A stretch of 7,195 nucleotides of DNA, taken from NCBI GenBank assembly GCA_013695115.1, contig JACDBD010000250.1:1-7195 (forward strand), read 5' to 3'. Positions 5,389 to 7,195 of this stretch are shown here, piece by piece (the first letter of the stretch is position 1; each line of letters starts with the position of its first letter). The DNA is from Actinomycetota bacterium (GTDB lineage Bacteria; Actinomycetota; Acidimicrobiia; IMCC26256; JACDBD01). A program made the position numbers and the translations under genes. The notes under the pieces are model-generated. The model was not told the DNA's origin. It saw only the letters and a program-made list of their open reading frames with translations, and ran no database searches.

Positions 5389-6290
5389 GCTGGGCGACGC
5401 ACGAGCTCGAGAACTACTTCATCCAGAAGCACGTCGGTCTGCGGATGTCGTTCCTCGCGTGCGCCCTGGGCGCGTTCCTCCCCGACCTCTTCACCAAGGG
5501 GTTCGTCTACGGCTTCACGATCGGGAGCTACAAGATCGGCGGGTCCGACCCGATCCAGTTCCACCGGGGCTGGCCCGGCGCCGGGTTCACGCACTCGATC
5601 CTGTGGGGCGTGCTGGTCTCGACGTTGGTGCTGGCGATCTTCCGGAGCCGGAACTGGGCCCTGGGGCTGCTCATCGGGCACGTCGCCCACGTGGTCACCG
5701 ACATCAACGACACCGCCGGAACGATGCTGTTCTTCCCGTTCTCGACCGACACGATCACCACGGGCATGTGGCGACACGCCGCCGTCCTCGGTCGTTACGG
5801 CGACGCCGCCGCCTACTACTCGAGCCCCGGCGGAGTCTGGGACATGTTCTGGCTCGTCGTCGTGCTGGTCTTCGCGCGCCAGACGCTCACCAAGGAGTAC
5901 TTCCGTACCGTGATCGTGCCCGCCGACCCGCGGGTGTGGGCGTGGATCCACCGCAAGTTCCATCTTCCCGAGCGGGGCCTCGTGGCGTTGTATCGCGGCC
6001 TGTTGTTCTACGGCGGGTGTCGCATCTTCGCCTGGACGTTCTACGCCCGGTTCCAGGCGCACACCCGATGGGATGTCAGTTGGGGTGGCCCCGACTACGT
6101 CGAGCGGGTGGACCTGACGCCCGGGCCGTGGACCGACGCGTTCTGGGGTGCGCTCATCGGCTCCGCCTGCCTCGCGGTCTTCCTCGTTGTGTGCTGGAAG
6201 CTGTTCATTCAGCGGCTCTGGAACCGCGGCTACGACCCACCCGCGCTCACGGCCAAGAAGCAGGGCATCGAGACGACCGCCGCGAACTGA
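5385..6290 (+). CDS. YdjM/DUF457-like membrane-bound metal-dependent hydrolase
   Basis: A 301-residue protein. The pattern of His and Asp residues around membrane spans is that of the YdjM-like family: H6 in ATHELEN, D34 in FLPDL, HRGW at 60-63, FTHS with H70, then LIGHVAHVVTDIND with H99, H102 and D106, and FFPFS at 116-120. These are the probable metal ligands. The C-terminal half (about 165-301) has further hydrophobic segments (202-222 and 252-275) and is longer than in short members of the family. The substrate is unknown; phospholipid or other phosphoester hydrolysis has been suggested for relatives. The start is GTG 5385, overlapping the upstream stop in GTGA, with GAGGTG at 5373-5378 as a good Shine-Dalgarno 6 nt away. 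An upstream in-frame GTG at 5352 lies inside the previous gene and is less likely. No terminator was found after it. Confidence 0.78.
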   Translation: MSWATHELENYFIQKHVGLRMSFLACALGAFLPDLFTKGFVYGFTIGSYKIGGSDPIQFHRGWPGAGFTHSILWGVLVSTLVLAIFRSRNWALGLLIGHVAHVVTDINDTAGTMLFFPFSTDTITTGMWRHAAVLGRYGDAAAYYSSPGGVWDMFWLVVVLVFARQTLTKEYFRTVIVPADPRVWAWIHRKFHLPERGLVALYRGLLFYGGCRIFAWTFYARFQAHTRWDVSWGGPDYVERVDLTPGPWTDAFWGALIGSACLAVFLVVCWKLFIQRLWNRGYDPPALTAKKQGIETTAAN

Positions 6291-6369
6291 CCGCTCGCGC
6301 CTGTCCGACGAAGGTGACGGCGCCGTCGCTCTCGGCGGCGTGCTCGAGGCGCGGCAGGAGAGAGGTCAC
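6247..6369 (-). pseudogene. Truncated coupled ORF, possible N-terminal remnant (AMP-binding ligase-like?)
   Basis: A GTG at 6369-6367 overlaps the stop of the receiver-like gene as GTGA (6366-6369), the same coupling seen elsewhere in this window. The frame runs 40 codons to 6247. The first 26 or so residues (TSLLPRLEHAAESDGAV and on to TFVGQ) read like a genuine N-terminus, and third positions in this stretch are nearly all G or C. They faintly resemble the start of fatty-acid/acyl-CoA ligase-type AMP-binding enzymes, from memory and not certain. The coding-like stretch ends about where the stop of the convergent YdjM-like gene begins (6290); beyond that the frame is only the antisense of that gene. 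Either it is a decapitated gene left by a rearrangement, or a short chance ORF. Confidence 0.35.
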
Positions 6370-6701
6370 GGGAGTTCCGACCCACCCCCGGCCCGGGGGG
6401 TTACCTGCAACGCCGCGGCCGGGTCGCGGAAGAAGCGGGAGCGAGGGAGGGCCACGTCGGCGCCGTCTTTCCTGGCTCTCGCCAGTGCTTCGGGATTGTC
6501 GTGACGACCGAAGGCGACGATGCGCGCGCGTGGGGCCACTCGGCGCAGTTCGGCCACTTCGCCGGCGTGACCGCCGAGGTCGACGACCACCACGTCTGCC
6601 CCCGTGCACGCACTGGGCGCGGGTGCGAAGTCGATGTCGGGTACGGCGGCACCGATCTTGGACCGATCCATGAGGTCGCCGACGAGCGCGGCGGTCTTCA
6701 C
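6366..6701 (-). CDS. Stand-alone receiver-like domain protein
   Basis: A 111-residue protein with the alternating strand/helix layout of a CheY-type receiver. Strand 1 is TAALVGDLMDRSKI (3-16). Strand 3 is ADVVVVDLGG with D41 at the position of the phospho-acceptor. Strand 4 is ARIVAFGRHDN (59-69), followed by a helix and GADVALPRSRFF (80-91), where PR stands for the usual P-K pair. The second acidic residue after strand 1 and the Ser/Thr after strand 4 are not clearly present, so phosphorylation is doubtful and it may be a pseudo-receiver. There is no output domain. Start GTG 6701 overlaps the stop of nhaA by 4 bp (GTGA, 6698-6701), so translation is probably coupled to the antiporter. A shared role in ion or pH sensing is possible but only inferred. 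Confidence 0.65.
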   Translation of the reverse strand: MKTAALVGDLMDRSKIGAAVPDIDFAPAPSACTGADVVVVDLGGHAGEVAELRRVAPRARIVAFGRHDNPEALARARKDGADVALPRSRFFRDPAAALQVTPRAGGGSELP

Positions 6702-7195
6702 CGCCGCAGGCTACGGCGCCCCGCCCAGAGGAGCACAAGCGCGCCCGCGATGCCGCTGATCAGCGAGCCGGCGAGGATCCCGACCTTCGCGTCGGTCAGA
6801 CGGGCGCTACCGCCAAACGACAGCTCGGCGATGAACAGCGACACGGTGAACCCGATGCCGGCGACTGCGGCCGCGCCGACCACGTGCAACCCGCCCACGC
6901 CGTCGGGCAGCTTGCCGAGCCCGAAGCGGACGGCGGTGGCGACCGCCGCGCCGATGCCCAAGGTCTTGCCGACGACGAGCCCGAGCACGACGCCGAGCGT
7001 GACGCGGCTGGTGGCCGCGTCGGCGATGGAGTCGGCTCCGAGCGCGACGCCGGCGTTGGCGAGAGCGAAGAGCGGCACGACGAGAAAGCTCGTCCACGGG
7101 TGGAGGACGTGCTCGAGCCGGCCGATGACCGGCTGGCCCCGCCACTCCTGGTTGGGGGCGAGCAGGCCGAGCATGACGCCGGCGATGGTGGCGTG
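6698..7195 (-). CDS. nhaA: Na+/H+ antiporter NhaA, C-terminal part, cut by window edge
   Basis: The visible 165 residues are the C-terminal half of NhaA, an inner-membrane antiporter that exchanges internal Na+ for external H+. Family landmarks read in order: HATIAGV at the window edge, LEHVLHPWTSF, VPLFALANAGV, LGLVVGKTLGI (its Lys corresponds to the conserved Lys300 of E. coli NhaA) and AGIGFTVSLFIAEL. The catalytic Asp pair lies upstream, outside the window. The end, LLWAGRRSLRR, is a normal last span plus basic tail, so the C-terminus is complete and carries no fused extra domain. The stop overlaps the start of the receiver-like gene by 4 bp. The promoter is outside the window. Confidence 0.93.
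   Translation of the reverse strand, partial: HATIAGVMLGLLAPNQEWRGQPVIGRLEHVLHPWTSFLVVPLFALANAGVALGADSIADAATSRVTLGVVLGLVVGKTLGIGAAVATAVRFGLGKLPDGVGGLHVVGAAAVAGIGFTVSLFIAELSFGGSARLTDAKVGILAGSLISGIAGALVLLWAGRRSLRR

Noticed and set aside
6316..6327. 12-bp perfect palindrome GACGGCGCCGTC between convergent genes, as a terminator
   Set aside because: It has no loop (a 4-bp stem if a 4-nt loop is allowed) and no T tract, and lies inside the coding-like truncated ORF. A short GC palindrome is expected by chance at this composition.
5276..6673. 465-codon plus-strand frame over the YdjM-like gene
   Set aside because: An Arg/Pro-rich shadow that crosses the end of one gene and the antisense of another; the overlapping frame 5385-6290 carries the His/Asp motifs.

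Overview
The window is about 70% G+C, its genes have strongly G/C-biased third codon positions and frequent GTG starts, and several starts sit just downstream of a TANNNT hexamer with no Shine-Dalgarno sequence. Together with the protein types (GT-C glycosyltransferase, PAP2_3-type lipid enzyme, NhaA, GTGA-coupled small genes) this points to a high-GC actinobacterium, possibly a poorly characterised lineage such as Acidimicrobiia. The exact taxon is an inference. No rRNA, tRNA, CRISPR array, insertion sequence or integrase was seen, and no gap between genes exceeds about 120 bp.

Layout. On the minus strand, positions 1-304 hold the N-terminus of a GT-C (PMT/ArnT-like) glycosyltransferase, cut by the window edge. 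After a 121-bp gap, also on the minus strand, 426-2702 encodes a 758-residue protein: an exported alkaline-phosphatase-like domain fused to a domain with roughly 11-12 membrane spans. It shares a 56-bp divergent promoter region with a plus-strand PAP2_3-type (inositol-phosphorylceramide-synthase-like) membrane enzyme at 2759-3634. That gene converges on, and overlaps by 133 bp, a classical PAP2 lipid phosphatase on the minus strand (3502-4170). The PAP2 phosphatase is divergent from a glycerophosphodiester phosphodiesterase (4220-4924). From 4937 to 6290 a tight three-gene operon follows: an 86-residue protein with an N-terminal CMNC motif, a 64-residue two-span membrane protein, and a YdjM/DUF457-like membrane metal-dependent hydrolase, joined by 4-bp GTGA overlaps. 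At the right edge, on the minus strand, the 3' half of nhaA (Na+/H+ antiporter) is coupled by a GTGA overlap to a stand-alone receiver-like protein. That gene is in turn coupled to a very short ORF that looks like the decapitated start of another gene, perhaps an AMP-binding ligase.

Functional reading. Positions 1-5000 carry an unusual density of envelope lipid and phosphoester enzymes: two PAP2-superfamily members, a GDPD, an AlkP-like membrane protein and a lipid-linked-sugar glycosyltransferase. This suggests a locus for membrane lipid or glycolipid head-group remodelling, which is an inference from neighbourhood only. The right part, 4937-7195, is ordinary housekeeping plus two small uncharacterised proteins. 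The points most worth following are the leaderless-promoter pattern, the antisense overlap of two PAP2-superfamily genes, the AlkP-like domain without recognisable metal ligands, the CMNC/mini-membrane/YdjM-like operon, and the truncated coupled ORF at 6247-6369.
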